NCBI GenBank assembly: GCA_947499005.1
Contig: CANMML010000007.1
Span: 62,001-126,000, forward strand
Reading direction: 5' to 3'
DNA: 64,000 nucleotides
Origin: an uncultured Aquimarina sp.
Lineage (GTDB): Bacteria > Bacteroidota > Bacteroidia > Flavobacteriales > Flavobacteriaceae
Shown: one piece after another, positions 53,662-63,669 of the stretch
How the letters are laid out: each line of letters starts with the position of its first letter
How positions within the stretch are numbered: the stretch's first letter is position 1
Position numbers and translations under genes: made by a program
The notes under the pieces: generated by a model
The model's database searches: none
Seen by the model: the letters and a program-made list of their open reading frames with translations, nothing else
What the model was told of the DNA's origin: nothing

Positions 53662-54609
53662 ATGAATAATCAAGGAACCTATGCCGGTATTCCTAACAAA
53701 TATGGAGTAAAAGAAACTGCGAAGATCGTTTTAATTCCAGTGCCTTATGATGAAACAAGCACTTGGGGAAAGGGAGCGGATAGAGGACCGGAAGCTTTTT
53801 TAGAGGCATCAGAAAACATGGAATTATACGATATCGAAACCGATACAGAAGTCTATAAACAAGGAGTGTATTTAACACAACCATTGGAAGAATTCTTAAC
53901 TCCAGAAGATATGGTAGTTAATGTACATGATGTAGTGAAAACACACTTGAAACGAGGCAAGTTTACTACTATGATTGGTGGTGAACATTCTGTTTCTATA
54001 GGTGCTATTCGTGCTTTTAATGAGGAATATAAAAATCTATCTGTATTACAAATCGATGCCCATGCAGATTTGCGTGCAGCATACGAGGGCTCTCCATATA
54101 ACCATGCGTGTGCGATGTATGAAGCCAATGAAACAACCAATTTGGTACAAGTGGGTATTAGGAGTATGGATTATAGTGAAAGACTTGTTATGAATGAAGA
54201 TAATGTGTTTTTTGCTCATGAAATGGCAAGTGATGAGTATTGGATGGATAATGCAATTGATGCTTTAACAGAGAATGTATACATCACTTTCGATCTAGAT
54301 GCTTTTGACCCTTCAGTACTACCCGCAACAGGAACTCCCGAGCCAGGAGGACTAATGTGGTATGAGACCTTAGATTTTTTACGACGTGTATTCTCAGAGA
54401 AAAACGTAGTTGGTTTTGACATAGTAGAATTGTGTCCTCATGCCCGTAGCCAAGCGTCTAATTTTACTGCTGCGAAATTATACTACAAAATGCTGAGCTA
54501 TAAATTTCTAGATGATGATACGAATATTGATGATGAAACCATTATTAAAGAAGACAAACAACCCATAAGAAAGCTTAAAGAAGAAACTTACGTAAACAAT
54601 GAAAACTAA
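53662..54609 (+). CDS. speB: Agmatinase
   Basis: This 315-residue ureohydrolase converts agmatine to putrescine and urea with two manganese ions. The metal sites are visible: GGEHSVSIG (about residues 107-115), DAHADLR (about 131) and TFDLDAFDPS (about 211). The arginase/agmatinase family member is assigned to agmatine from its place after arginine decarboxylase. The tail is acidic. It overlaps the next gene by 11 bases. Confidence 0.9.
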   Translation: MNNQGTYAGIPNKYGVKETAKIVLIPVPYDETSTWGKGADRGPEAFLEASENMELYDIETDTEVYKQGVYLTQPLEEFLTPEDMVVNVHDVVKTHLKRGKFTTMIGGEHSVSIGAIRAFNEEYKNLSVLQIDAHADLRAAYEGSPYNHACAMYEANETTNLVQVGIRSMDYSERLVMNEDNVFFAHEMASDEYWMDNAIDALTENVYITFDLDAFDPSVLPATGTPEPGGLMWYETLDFLRRVFSEKNVVGFDIVELCPHARSQASNFTAAKLYYKMLSYKFLDDDTNIDDETIIKEDKQPIRKLKEETYVNNEN

Positions 54610-55573
54610 AGGAACAGTTACCGATTTTATAGAGAAATATTATTTACACTTTAATGCAGCTACTGTTGTAGATGCCGCAAAGGGGTATGAAGCACAATTA
54701 GCTGCTGATGGTAAAATGCTAATTTCTTTAGCGGGAGCGATGAGTACCGCCGAGTTAGGGAAAATTCTTTCAGAGGTAATTCGCCAAAAAAAAGTGCACA
54801 TTATTTCATGTACAGGTGCAAATTTAGAAGAAGATATTATGAATCTGGTGGCGCATAGTCATTACAAGCGTATTCCTAATTATCGAGATTTAACGCCTAA
54901 ACAGGAGTGGGAATTATTAGAAAAAGGATTGAATCGTGTAACGGATACTTGTATTCCTGAAGAAGAGGCTTTTCGACGTTTGCAAGAACATATTTTTAAG
55001 ATATGGAAAGAAGCTGATGACAAAGGGGAACGTTATTTTCCACATGAATTTATGTACAAACTTTTATTATCGGGAGTTTTAGAACAGTACTATGAAATCG
55101 ATCTTAAAGATTCATGGATGTATGCTGCTGCCGAAGCAAATCTACCGATTGTAGTACCAGGATGGGAAGATAGTACTATGGGGAACATTTTTGCAAGTTA
55201 TGTCATGAAAGGGCAATTAAAAGCTTCCACTATGAAATCAGGAATTGAATACATGACCTTTTTGGCTGATTGGTATACCGAAAACAGTGAAAATGGTATT
55301 GGATTTTTTCAAATCGGAGGAGGTATTGCTGGTGATTTTCCAATCTGTGTAGTTCCTATGTTATATCAAGATTTAGAAAGAACAGACACCCCTTTCTGGA
55401 ATTACTTCTGTCAAATAAGTGACTCCACTACTAGTTATGGTTCTTATTCAGGGGCTGTTCCGAATGAAAAGATTACTTGGGGGAAGTTAGATATAGATAC
55501 ACCCAAATTCATTATTGAAAGTGATGCGACTATCGTAGCGCCTTTAGTCTTTGCTTATCTATTAGGTATGTAA
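54599..55573 (+). CDS. Deoxyhypusine synthase-like enzyme, probable homospermidine synthase
   Basis: This 324-residue NAD-dependent aminobutyl transferase has the DHS-family active-site region YGSYSGAVPNEKITWGKL near residues 283-300, with the catalytic lysine in WGK, plus FQIGGGIAGDFP. Bacteria have no eIF5A to modify, so a DHS-like enzyme beside agmatinase more likely makes homospermidine from two putrescines. Flavobacteria are known for homospermidine. The start overlaps speB, so coupling is likely. Confidence 0.8.
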   Translation: MKTKGTVTDFIEKYYLHFNAATVVDAAKGYEAQLAADGKMLISLAGAMSTAELGKILSEVIRQKKVHIISCTGANLEEDIMNLVAHSHYKRIPNYRDLTPKQEWELLEKGLNRVTDTCIPEEEAFRRLQEHIFKIWKEADDKGERYFPHEFMYKLLLSGVLEQYYEIDLKDSWMYAAAEANLPIVVPGWEDSTMGNIFASYVMKGQLKASTMKSGIEYMTFLADWYTENSENGIGFFQIGGGIAGDFPICVVPMLYQDLERTDTPFWNYFCQISDSTTSYGSYSGAVPNEKITWGKLDIDTPKFIIESDATIVAPLVFAYLLGM

Positions 55574-55591
55574 TGTGTAGATCGTTATCAA

Positions 55592-55888
55592 ATGGAAAGA
55601 AGAAACAACAATAAAAAACGAGTAATTGTAGATTACAACAAACTCAATAAGAAGATTCTTGATTTGTTGATAGAAAAATATCCAGATGGGTATAATGACG
55701 GTGATATCATTGCTTTTAAAAACATACAAAACGAATATATCGAGTGTGTTCAAATTGAGACAGAAGATACCATTTACCTTGTAAAAGTGAGCAAGCGTTT
55801 AGATCAAGCCATAGAAGATCACTTTGAAGAGGACGATTTGGGAAGTGATGATTTGGGAAGTGATGATTTAACGATTAACGAAACGTAA
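55592..55888 (+). CDS. Small protein with acidic repeated tail, unknown function
   Basis: This 98-residue protein has a basic N-terminus (MERRNNNKKRVIVDYNKLNK), then a compact domain of about 60 residues (LIEKYPDGYNDGDIIAFKN) and an acidic tail. The tail carries two perfect 15-base tandem repeats (55835-55849 and 55850-55864), giving GSDDL twice. Similar small proteins occur in many flavobacteria; I know of no function. It sits 18 bases after the DHS-like gene. Confidence 0.7.
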   Translation: MERRNNNKKRVIVDYNKLNKKILDLLIEKYPDGYNDGDIIAFKNIQNEYIECVQIETEDTIYLVKVSKRLDQAIEDHFEEDDLGSDDLGSDDLTINET

Positions 55889-55899
55889 TAGTTGTAAGT

Positions 55900-56307
55900 A
55901 TGAGCAGAAAAAAGTCTATTTCTAAAGTGCGCTTAGTAGCTACTTTAGGAGATCATATTTTGACATTAGAGAAACAAGATGGAACATTTTCGCTGCCAGG
56001 GGGAAGAGTGAAAACTAAAGAAACTGGATTGAAAGCATTGATTCGTGAAGTTAAAGAAGAGGTAGGGTTAATTCTTGATAAAAAAGATTTAAAATATTTA
56101 GGGACAGAGATTAAAAGTAAATCAGATTGCACAATACACAAGTCTTATTATTCATATCATCAGAAAGTAGGGACTGCAAAGAATTTAGAATCTGAAAAAT
56201 TTAAAGCAGTAAAATGGTGTTTGTGGTTCGAGGTCTCTGATTATTTAGACAAACAAGATCGTAAAGCAATTCTCTCTTTTTTCTCGAAAAAACAACTAGT
56301 AAATTAA
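55900..56307 (+). CDS. NUDIX hydrolase
   Basis: This 135-residue protein has a complete Nudix box: GRVKTKETGLKALIREVKEE (about residues 36-55, the GX5EX7REUXEEXGU pattern, ending VGL). It hydrolyses a nucleoside diphosphate linked to some other moiety. Substrate is not indicated. It follows the small acidic protein after 11 bases and precedes the VOC gene by 11 bases. Confidence 0.88.
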   Translation: MSRKKSISKVRLVATLGDHILTLEKQDGTFSLPGGRVKTKETGLKALIREVKEEVGLILDKKDLKYLGTEIKSKSDCTIHKSYYSYHQKVGTAKNLESEKFKAVKWCLWFEVSDYLDKQDRKAILSFFSKKQLVN

Positions 56308-56318
56308 AATGTATTGTA

Positions 56319-56744
56319 ATGGGACAAAGTTTTCATTTAGCGCTTCAATGTAGAAATAAGCGTGAAACAAAGTTGTTTTATAAAAACATCTTGGGCTTCA
56401 ATATTGGTAGAGAAGGAGAAAAATGGATAGATGTAAATATGCATGGAAACCAATTGACTTTTACAGAGATTTCAAATTTCACCCCTTTATTTCAATTATA
56501 TACATTAGAAAGTCACGATTTACCTGTTTTTCATTTCGGGATTATTTTGAATTTTAGAACATGGAATCATGTCTATAATAACTTATATGATAAAGGGATT
56601 GAAGTCGGGGTAGAAAAAGAGTTTTTTGTGAATAATGTTGGGGAGCATACTTCTTTCTTTATAAAAGATCCCAATGGATATAATATAGAATTTAAATGCT
56701 TTAAAGATGAAAATGAAGTGTTTAGGTCATTAAGAAGAAGCTAA
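56319..56744 (+). CDS. VOC (glyoxalase/bleomycin resistance) family protein
   Basis: This 141-residue protein has two beta-alpha-beta-beta-beta modules. LALQCRNKRETKLFYKNILG (N-terminal module) and FFIKDPNGYNIEFK (C-terminal metal-binding Glu) are the usual landmarks. Members bind a divalent metal and catalyse isomerisations or extradiol cleavage, or bind drugs. The substrate is unknown. Confidence 0.85.
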   Translation: MGQSFHLALQCRNKRETKLFYKNILGFNIGREGEKWIDVNMHGNQLTFTEISNFTPLFQLYTLESHDLPVFHFGIILNFRTWNHVYNNLYDKGIEVGVEKEFFVNNVGEHTSFFIKDPNGYNIEFKCFKDENEVFRSLRRS

Positions 56745-56772
56745 ACCTGATTTTGTGTTTAAAAAAAAGAAA

Positions 56773-58158
56773 ATGAACAATTTAAAAATAATAGGAAGTG
56801 AAGAGTGGTGTGATTTTCCATTACTCGGAATCCCAGCAATTAAAGCTCGTATTGATTCGGGAGCGCAGACGTCATCTATTCAGGCTAGCAAGGTTAAGGT
56901 GTTTTATAAAGATATGGAAGAATGGGTGCGTTTTGAAGTAAATCCTTTAAAAGAAAATAGAAGTATTAGTATTAAGTGCGAGTCCAAAATCTTTGATAGA
57001 AGAAACGTAAAGAGTTCGACAGGGATATCTGAAGAGCGGTTGGTTATAAAATCTAATGTTTCTATTGGAGAAGATAATTTTGAAATAGAACTCACCTTAG
57101 CCAATCGAGATTCCATGGAGTTTAAAATGCTATTAGGGCGAGAAGCTTTAAACAACAGGTATTTAGTGAATTCTTCGGATAAATTTATACAGTCACCTTT
57201 ATCTTTAGAGGCACTAGGTGAAAAGTATGCTGTTTTTAAAAAAGAAAGTACTGGACTAAAGATCGCCTTATTGGCAAGTAATACCGAATTGTATAGCAAT
57301 AAAAGGATTATGGAAGCAGGAAAAGCGAGAGGTCATGAAATGGTGTTTTTAGATGTTAAGCAAGCTTACATGAAATTCGATGCCAAAGAACCTCAAATAA
57401 GGTATAGAGGAGGGAATGTTATTGATGAGTTCGATGCCATTATTCCACGAATTAAACCCTCAGCGACATTTTATGCTTGTGCGCTTATTAGACAATTTGA
57501 TTCTATGGGAACTTATTGTTTGAATTCGGCTTCGGCTATTACACAGTCACGAGATAAATTATTAGCTACACAGATTTTTGCCAAGAATGATATTCAGATA
57601 CCAATTACTGGGTTTGCAAATTCTCCTTTAGATACGAAAGATTTAATAAAAATGGTAAATGGAGCACCTCTTATAGTAAAGCTTTTAGAGAGCACTCAAG
57701 GACAAGGAGTCATTTTAGCAGAAACAAATAAAGCTGCGGAAAGTGTAATAAATGCTTTTAAGAGTGTTAAAACCAATATTCTTGTGCAAGAATTTATAAA
57801 AGAAGCCAATGGGCAAGATATTCGTTGTTTTGTTATTAATGGAAAAGTAGTGGCTTCCATGCAACGACAAGCAGAGAAAGGAGAGTTTCGAGCAAACATT
57901 CATCAAGGAGGAACGGCTTCTAAGATTAAGATTACACCCGAAGAAAGAAAACTAGCCATTAAAGCTGCTAAGATTTTAGATTTGCCTGTGGCTGGAGTCG
58001 ATATTATTCGATCAAATAAAGGGGCTTTATTGTTAGAGGTAAATTCTTCTCCTGGGTTACAAGGAATAGAATCTGCTACAGGTTTGGATGTAGCGAATAT
58101 GATGATTGAAGCTATTGAAAAGAAGTTGAAATATAATTCTGATAATAATTATGTATAG
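56773..58158 (+). CDS. RimB-like retropepsin domain fused to RimK-type ATP-grasp ligase
   Basis: This is a 461-residue protein from ATG 56773 (the frame continues to a GTG 18 bases upstream). Residues 1-150 are a retropepsin-like PF05618 ('zinc protease') domain with the aspartyl motif ARIDSGAQTSS (D28). Residues 160-461 are a RimK-type ligase: QGVILAETN, EFIKEANGQDIRCFV and GVDIIRSNKGALLLEVNSS. RimK adds glutamates to ribosomal protein S6; in pseudomonads RimB removes them. The fusion puts both activities in one chain. Whether S6 is the target here is not shown. Confidence 0.85.
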   Translation: MNNLKIIGSEEWCDFPLLGIPAIKARIDSGAQTSSIQASKVKVFYKDMEEWVRFEVNPLKENRSISIKCESKIFDRRNVKSSTGISEERLVIKSNVSIGEDNFEIELTLANRDSMEFKMLLGREALNNRYLVNSSDKFIQSPLSLEALGEKYAVFKKESTGLKIALLASNTELYSNKRIMEAGKARGHEMVFLDVKQAYMKFDAKEPQIRYRGGNVIDEFDAIIPRIKPSATFYACALIRQFDSMGTYCLNSASAITQSRDKLLATQIFAKNDIQIPITGFANSPLDTKDLIKMVNGAPLIVKLLESTQGQGVILAETNKAAESVINAFKSVKTNILVQEFIKEANGQDIRCFVINGKVVASMQRQAEKGEFRANIHQGGTASKIKITPEERKLAIKAAKILDLPVAGVDIIRSNKGALLLEVNSSPGLQGIESATGLDVANMMIEAIEKKLKYNSDNNYV

Positions 58159-58185
58159 TTAAGAATATAGAGGCTCATAATATAA

Positions 58186-58314
<129 letters not shown>

Positions 58315-58340
58315 TAAATTTTCTTTTTATATTTTTACAA

Positions 58341-58368
58341 CCACACTTAGTTTAAGTGTGGTTTTTTT
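58341..58368 (+). terminator. Terminator after the ferredoxin remnant
   Basis: CCACACTT pairs with AAGTGTGG, then seven Ts. It is the diverged twin of 51701-51728: the stem is kept while the loop differs. Confidence 0.85.
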
Positions 58369-58395
58369 ATGTTTACTCAAAACAAACACAGTTTT

Positions 58396-60003
58396 ATGAA
58401 ATTAAAAACATCATTGTTATTTGTCCTACTAGGGATAGATTCAATTTTTAGTCAAATTTCAATTCCCTATAGTCATACAAGAAATGGGGATATCATTTTG
58501 AATCAATTCAACACTTTTTTTAATGATGAATATGGAGGAACCACTATTTATTTGGAGTCTGAATATGATAAGTTTGAAAAAGGCTTTCTAAAGTTGAAGT
58601 TTGAAGACATGTCGAAACCAGCATATATTAAATTTTTAACTAATAAAGTAAATGCTAAGTTCTCGGCAAGCGAAGAATTTTCAACTAAAATAAAAGCAGA
58701 AGACTTGGAATATTTTACTACAAAAGTAGACTCATTTTTTGTGGCTAAAAATATTCAAATAAAAGATAAAGTTATATCTGAACCATCTATAGTTCAACAT
58801 ATAGCGACATTTGAAAATAGTGCTTTTGCTTTATACTATGATATAGGCTTTAATGGAATAGTAAAAAAGAAGTTTTTTATTAGAAAGACCAAAGATAAGG
58901 GAATATGGGAGAAAATTGATCTTAAGAACGACCCAGAACGCACCTTTTTTATAGGGTTTAGAGCAAAAGAAAAATACATTGATAAAAAAGAATTATCCAT
59001 TGAGGATTTTTTAAATACTATAAAAATTGAGAAATACTCTAACAATATTGAAGTAGGCAAATCTATTTTCTTTGATAAGCAATGGCGAGAATTAGAAAAT
59101 AGAAAAAAAGCTTTTTATTATGCTTCAGTTAATAAGGATGAAAATGATTTATTTAGACTTGAAGTCAAAAGAATTTCTGATAATAGAAAACAATTAGATT
59201 TTAAGCTATCATCACTTAACCCATTCAAGAAATCTGGAGAAATGATAGAATATGATGGGGAAGGAAAAGTTTTCTCTAAAAGGTTTTATGAAGATGATAA
59301 ATTGAAGTCGTATAAAGTTTTAGGAAATAATGGGTATATTTTATCAGCTATTAAGGCCTATGATGATGATGATGAGTTATCGTCTACTACATTTAATAAA
59401 ATTGGTGAAAATGAGATAAATTTAACTTCTACGGATACATTTAATTGGAAAGTTGATTCGTTAGAATTAGAATTCAAGCAAAATGTAAAGCAACTAAATC
59501 AAGTTAGACTATTAACTGATGACGCAGCAATGATTCTATATAATATCAAGAATGATGTATCTCAAAACTTTAACAGTGGTAACCTTGATAGTGCTTTGAA
59601 AAATTATATCAGGGAACAACCAAATTTTAAGAAAGAACGATTTAATAATGATTTGGAAGGTACTATTTTGTTACAACTAGACACAGATTACAAAGGTAGG
59701 GTAGTAAACTATGAGATTTTAAATAAGTTAGGTAGTGAAATGGATGAGTGGGTGAATAGTTTTTGTAATAAAAGAATGACTCCTAAAAGTTCTTCCAAGA
59801 TAAAATTTAAAGGTATTAAATTAGAAGATAAGCAAGCAAGATGTCGTTTTTTATTACCAGTCAATTTTCAGCATAGGCAGTTTTATAAAACATTTTCTAG
59901 GCCGAATTATAATTTCCACCATTTTATGTTTCAACAGCAATGGCAACAACAATGGCAAATGCAGCAAATGAATATTCCTAATATTCCATCGGTAAGATTT
60001 TAA
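58396..60003 (+). CDS. Secreted protein of unknown function with Gln-rich tail
   Basis: This is a 535-residue protein from ATG 58396, chosen because the signal peptide (MKLKTSLLFVLLGIDSIFSQ) begins there; the earlier ATG at 58369 lies in a terminator. The middle is rich in Lys and Asp. Around residue 425-490 a segment (ILLQLDTDYKGRVVNYEIL) resembles TonB-C-like repeats. The last 30 residues are rich in Gln, Trp and Met (WQQQWQMQQMN). Function unknown. Confidence 0.6.
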   Translation: MKLKTSLLFVLLGIDSIFSQISIPYSHTRNGDIILNQFNTFFNDEYGGTTIYLESEYDKFEKGFLKLKFEDMSKPAYIKFLTNKVNAKFSASEEFSTKIKAEDLEYFTTKVDSFFVAKNIQIKDKVISEPSIVQHIATFENSAFALYYDIGFNGIVKKKFFIRKTKDKGIWEKIDLKNDPERTFFIGFRAKEKYIDKKELSIEDFLNTIKIEKYSNNIEVGKSIFFDKQWRELENRKKAFYYASVNKDENDLFRLEVKRISDNRKQLDFKLSSLNPFKKSGEMIEYDGEGKVFSKRFYEDDKLKSYKVLGNNGYILSAIKAYDDDDELSSTTFNKIGENEINLTSTDTFNWKVDSLELEFKQNVKQLNQVRLLTDDAAMILYNIKNDVSQNFNSGNLDSALKNYIREQPNFKKERFNNDLEGTILLQLDTDYKGRVVNYEILNKLGSEMDEWVNSFCNKRMTPKSSSKIKFKGIKLEDKQARCRFLLPVNFQHRQFYKTFSRPNYNFHHFMFQQQWQQQWQMQQMNIPNIPSVRF

Positions 60004-60014
60004 AGGGCTCAACA

Positions 60015-60042
60015 AAACCATTCTATATAGGATGGTTTTTTT
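60015..60042 (+). terminator. Terminator before metY
   Basis: AACCAT pairs with ATGGTT and CTATATAG is the inner part of the stem; Ts follow. Confidence 0.8.
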
Positions 60043-60053
60043 GCTATCTTTAA

Positions 60054-61388
<1,335 letters not shown>

Positions 61389-61517
61389 TATATAGTTTTC
61401 TGTTCTTGTATAAAAGTTCAGTTATATATAATATAACTCTATGCTTAAAATTTTTATCAAAAAAATAACTGTTTGTATGTGTTTTTAATTAGATTTGACA
61501 TCTATTAAATTAATTAC

Positions 61518-63413
61518 ATGAAAATGAGAATAAAAACAGTTATTTATTTATTAGCTACATATTCAACACTTTATTTATTAAGTTGTGAAACAGAAGACGG
61601 AGCGATAGGTGAAAAAGGAGAAGTTGGTGAACAAGGAATAAATGGAACTAATGGGATCAATGGTGAAGATGGGATCAATGGTGAAGATGGGAAGAATATA
61701 GTTTCTTTAACATCAGTAGAGTTAGCAGGAGTAAATTGTTCTGCAGGTGGTTTGAGAATTGACCTAGGATTAGATTTAAATGAAAATAATGTGTTAGATA
61801 CTGAGGAAATAACTAATACAGATTATGTGTGTAACGGTATTGATGGAGTTAATGGAAGATCTGTTTTGTTTTCTAGTGAAGATGAAATAAATGGTGATAA
61901 TTGCGAATTCGGAGGAATAAAAATCAATATTGGAATTGATATTAATGCTAACAGTATTTTAGATGATTCTGAAATTACAGTAGTCGATTATGTTTGTAAT
62001 GGAGGCGAAAGTACGAATGGAGGGGTCACCTTTATAAGTATAACAGGAGACATATCTGATGAAGAGGCCCAACAAATGATTTCTAGAGCAGGTGAAAACA
62101 CGCAATTTATTGATGTTCAAAATACTACAAATCTGACATCATTAAACCTAGAAGGGCTAAGCGAAGTTTTAGAAGTCAGTATTGCCCGTAATAAATCGTT
62201 AGTAAATATTTCTCTTCCCGAGTTAAAAGATGTAACAAGGTCTATAACTATAGTAGATAATGAATTGTTGTCTTCTGTAAATATGCCTTTATTAGAAAAT
62301 TGTGAAAATATAAATGTATTTAATAACGAAAAATTGAGTGAACTAGAATTTCCTTTATTAAGTAGAACTTCATTAATAAGAGTAGAGTCAAATACAAACC
62401 TAAATAGTATTTCATTTCCAGAATTGGTAGATACCTTATCAGATAATAGTTCGATAGATATTTTGAAAAATCCAGCTCTTGAAAGTATTCAAATAAATAA
62501 GTTGGTTAATTACGGAAGTATAACTTTAGAAGAAAACGATGACTTAAACTTAATTTCATTTTCTATTTTAGAAACCCTAGAGTCTCTTAAAATAATTGCA
62601 CCTCGTGAAGGAGGGAATGAAAGTTTAGTAGAAATTTCAATTCCATCATTAATTAATGTAGGTTTATTGCAATTATTTAATAATCAATCGTTAAATACAA
62701 TTAATCTTGATAACTTAGAAACAGCAGAGATAATTACAATTGATAATTGCAATTCATTAAAAAACTTTAATGTCCCAAGTCTTATTGATATTGAATCTTT
62801 TGGTTGTTTTTCAAATGGAAATTTAGAAGTACTTAATGTTGATGCATTAGAAAGGGCATCTGTAGTTATTATATTAGCAAATGATTCGCTTCAAGAATTG
62901 ACTTTCGATTTGTTAGGAGAAGTAGAAAGTTTACAAGTTTCTAACAATAACAGTTTGTTAAATTTTGATTTCCCAAGTATGTTGTCTACAGGTAATTTAA
63001 GTATTTTTAATAATGAAGTTCTTAGCTTAATTAATTTTCAATCTTTGACAGATATTGGTTTTAATACTTCACGTTCTGATAGCAGACTCAGTATTATAGG
63101 AAATCAATCCATTTCAAATATTTCCTTTCCTAGCCTTAATAGGTTAAGGGGATCTTTTGAAATTTCAAATAATTTAGAACTAGCGTCTATTAATTTTTCT
63201 AATCTAGAATCTATAGTAGAAAATGATTCTGAAAATAAGATATTGATATCTTCAAACAATATACAAGTATCACAAATCGATTTATTTTTAGAAACACTAG
63301 CTTCTTTTGATCCTCCTATGGAAGGGTACATATTTGATATATCAGGAATAAATTTTGAAGACTTAAATTCAGATAATATTGACATTCTATCAATCAATAA
63401 TACATTCAATTAG
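61518..63413 (+). CDS. Lipoprotein with collagen-like, DUF7151 and leucine-rich regions
   Basis: This 631-residue surface lipoprotein has lipobox YLLSCETE. Residues 32-60 are collagen-like Gly-x-y triplets (GEKGEVGEQG), including a perfect 18-base tandem repeat (61653-61688). Two DUF7151-type modules follow, each with an NC-x-GG, a D-x-N-x-N-x-LD and a YVCNG end. Residues 185-600 are about 17 leucine-rich-like strands (SISFPEL, INLDNLE) resembling receptor-L/BspA repeats. Likely an adhesin or recognition protein. Confidence 0.7.
   Translation: MKMRIKTVIYLLATYSTLYLLSCETEDGAIGEKGEVGEQGINGTNGINGEDGINGEDGKNIVSLTSVELAGVNCSAGGLRIDLGLDLNENNVLDTEEITNTDYVCNGIDGVNGRSVLFSSEDEINGDNCEFGGIKINIGIDINANSILDDSEITVVDYVCNGGESTNGGVTFISITGDISDEEAQQMISRAGENTQFIDVQNTTNLTSLNLEGLSEVLEVSIARNKSLVNISLPELKDVTRSITIVDNELLSSVNMPLLENCENINVFNNEKLSELEFPLLSRTSLIRVESNTNLNSISFPELVDTLSDNSSIDILKNPALESIQINKLVNYGSITLEENDDLNLISFSILETLESLKIIAPREGGNESLVEISIPSLINVGLLQLFNNQSLNTINLDNLETAEIITIDNCNSLKNFNVPSLIDIESFGCFSNGNLEVLNVDALERASVVIILANDSLQELTFDLLGEVESLQVSNNNSLLNFDFPSMLSTGNLSIFNNEVLSLINFQSLTDIGFNTSRSDSRLSIIGNQSISNISFPSLNRLRGSFEISNNLELASINFSNLESIVENDSENKILISSNNIQVSQIDLFLETLASFDPPMEGYIFDISGINFEDLNSDNIDILSINNTFN
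61653..61688 (+). repeat. 18-base tandem repeat inside the lipoprotein gene
   Basis: Two identical 18-base units, 61653-61670 and 61671-61688, encode GINGED twice in frame. Slippage would change length in multiples of six residues. Confidence 0.85.
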
Positions 63414-63439
63414 TAAGAAACAAAGTCCTTGTTTTTTAG

Positions 63440-63470
63440 AGAACCTTCGTTTATGGAGGTTCTTTTTTTT
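63440..63470 (+). terminator. Terminator after the collagen-like lipoprotein gene
   Basis: AGAACCTTC (63440-63448) pairs with GGAGGTTCT (63455-63463) and a run of Ts follows. Confidence 0.85.
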
Positions 63471-63557
63471 AATAATTGTAGCATATCTATTTCATATAGG
63501 TGTGCTATTTGTTTTATATACGTCTAAATACGTTTTTGTAAGATATAATGCTTTTTG

Positions 63558-63605
63558 AATGTAGGTGTTGATTTTTTTTATCAGACAAAACCTACATTTT
63601 TTTGT
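63558..63605 (+). terminator. Hairpin with T run upstream of the last gene
   Basis: AATGTAGGT (63558-63566) pairs with ACCTACATT (63590-63598), with further inner pairing (GTTGA/TCAGAC), and a T run follows. It lies between the lipoprotein terminator and the last gene and ends nothing I can identify. It may terminate a small RNA or attenuate the next gene. Confidence 0.5.
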
Positions 63606-63669
63606 AATTTGCAGGGTATAACTAATCATAGATCATCATTTTAAATCCTCAAAAATTTAATCATTCATT

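Noticed and set aside
58369-58395. Upstream ATG for the protein at 58396
   Set aside because: It overlaps the T run of a terminator, and the signal peptide begins at 58396.
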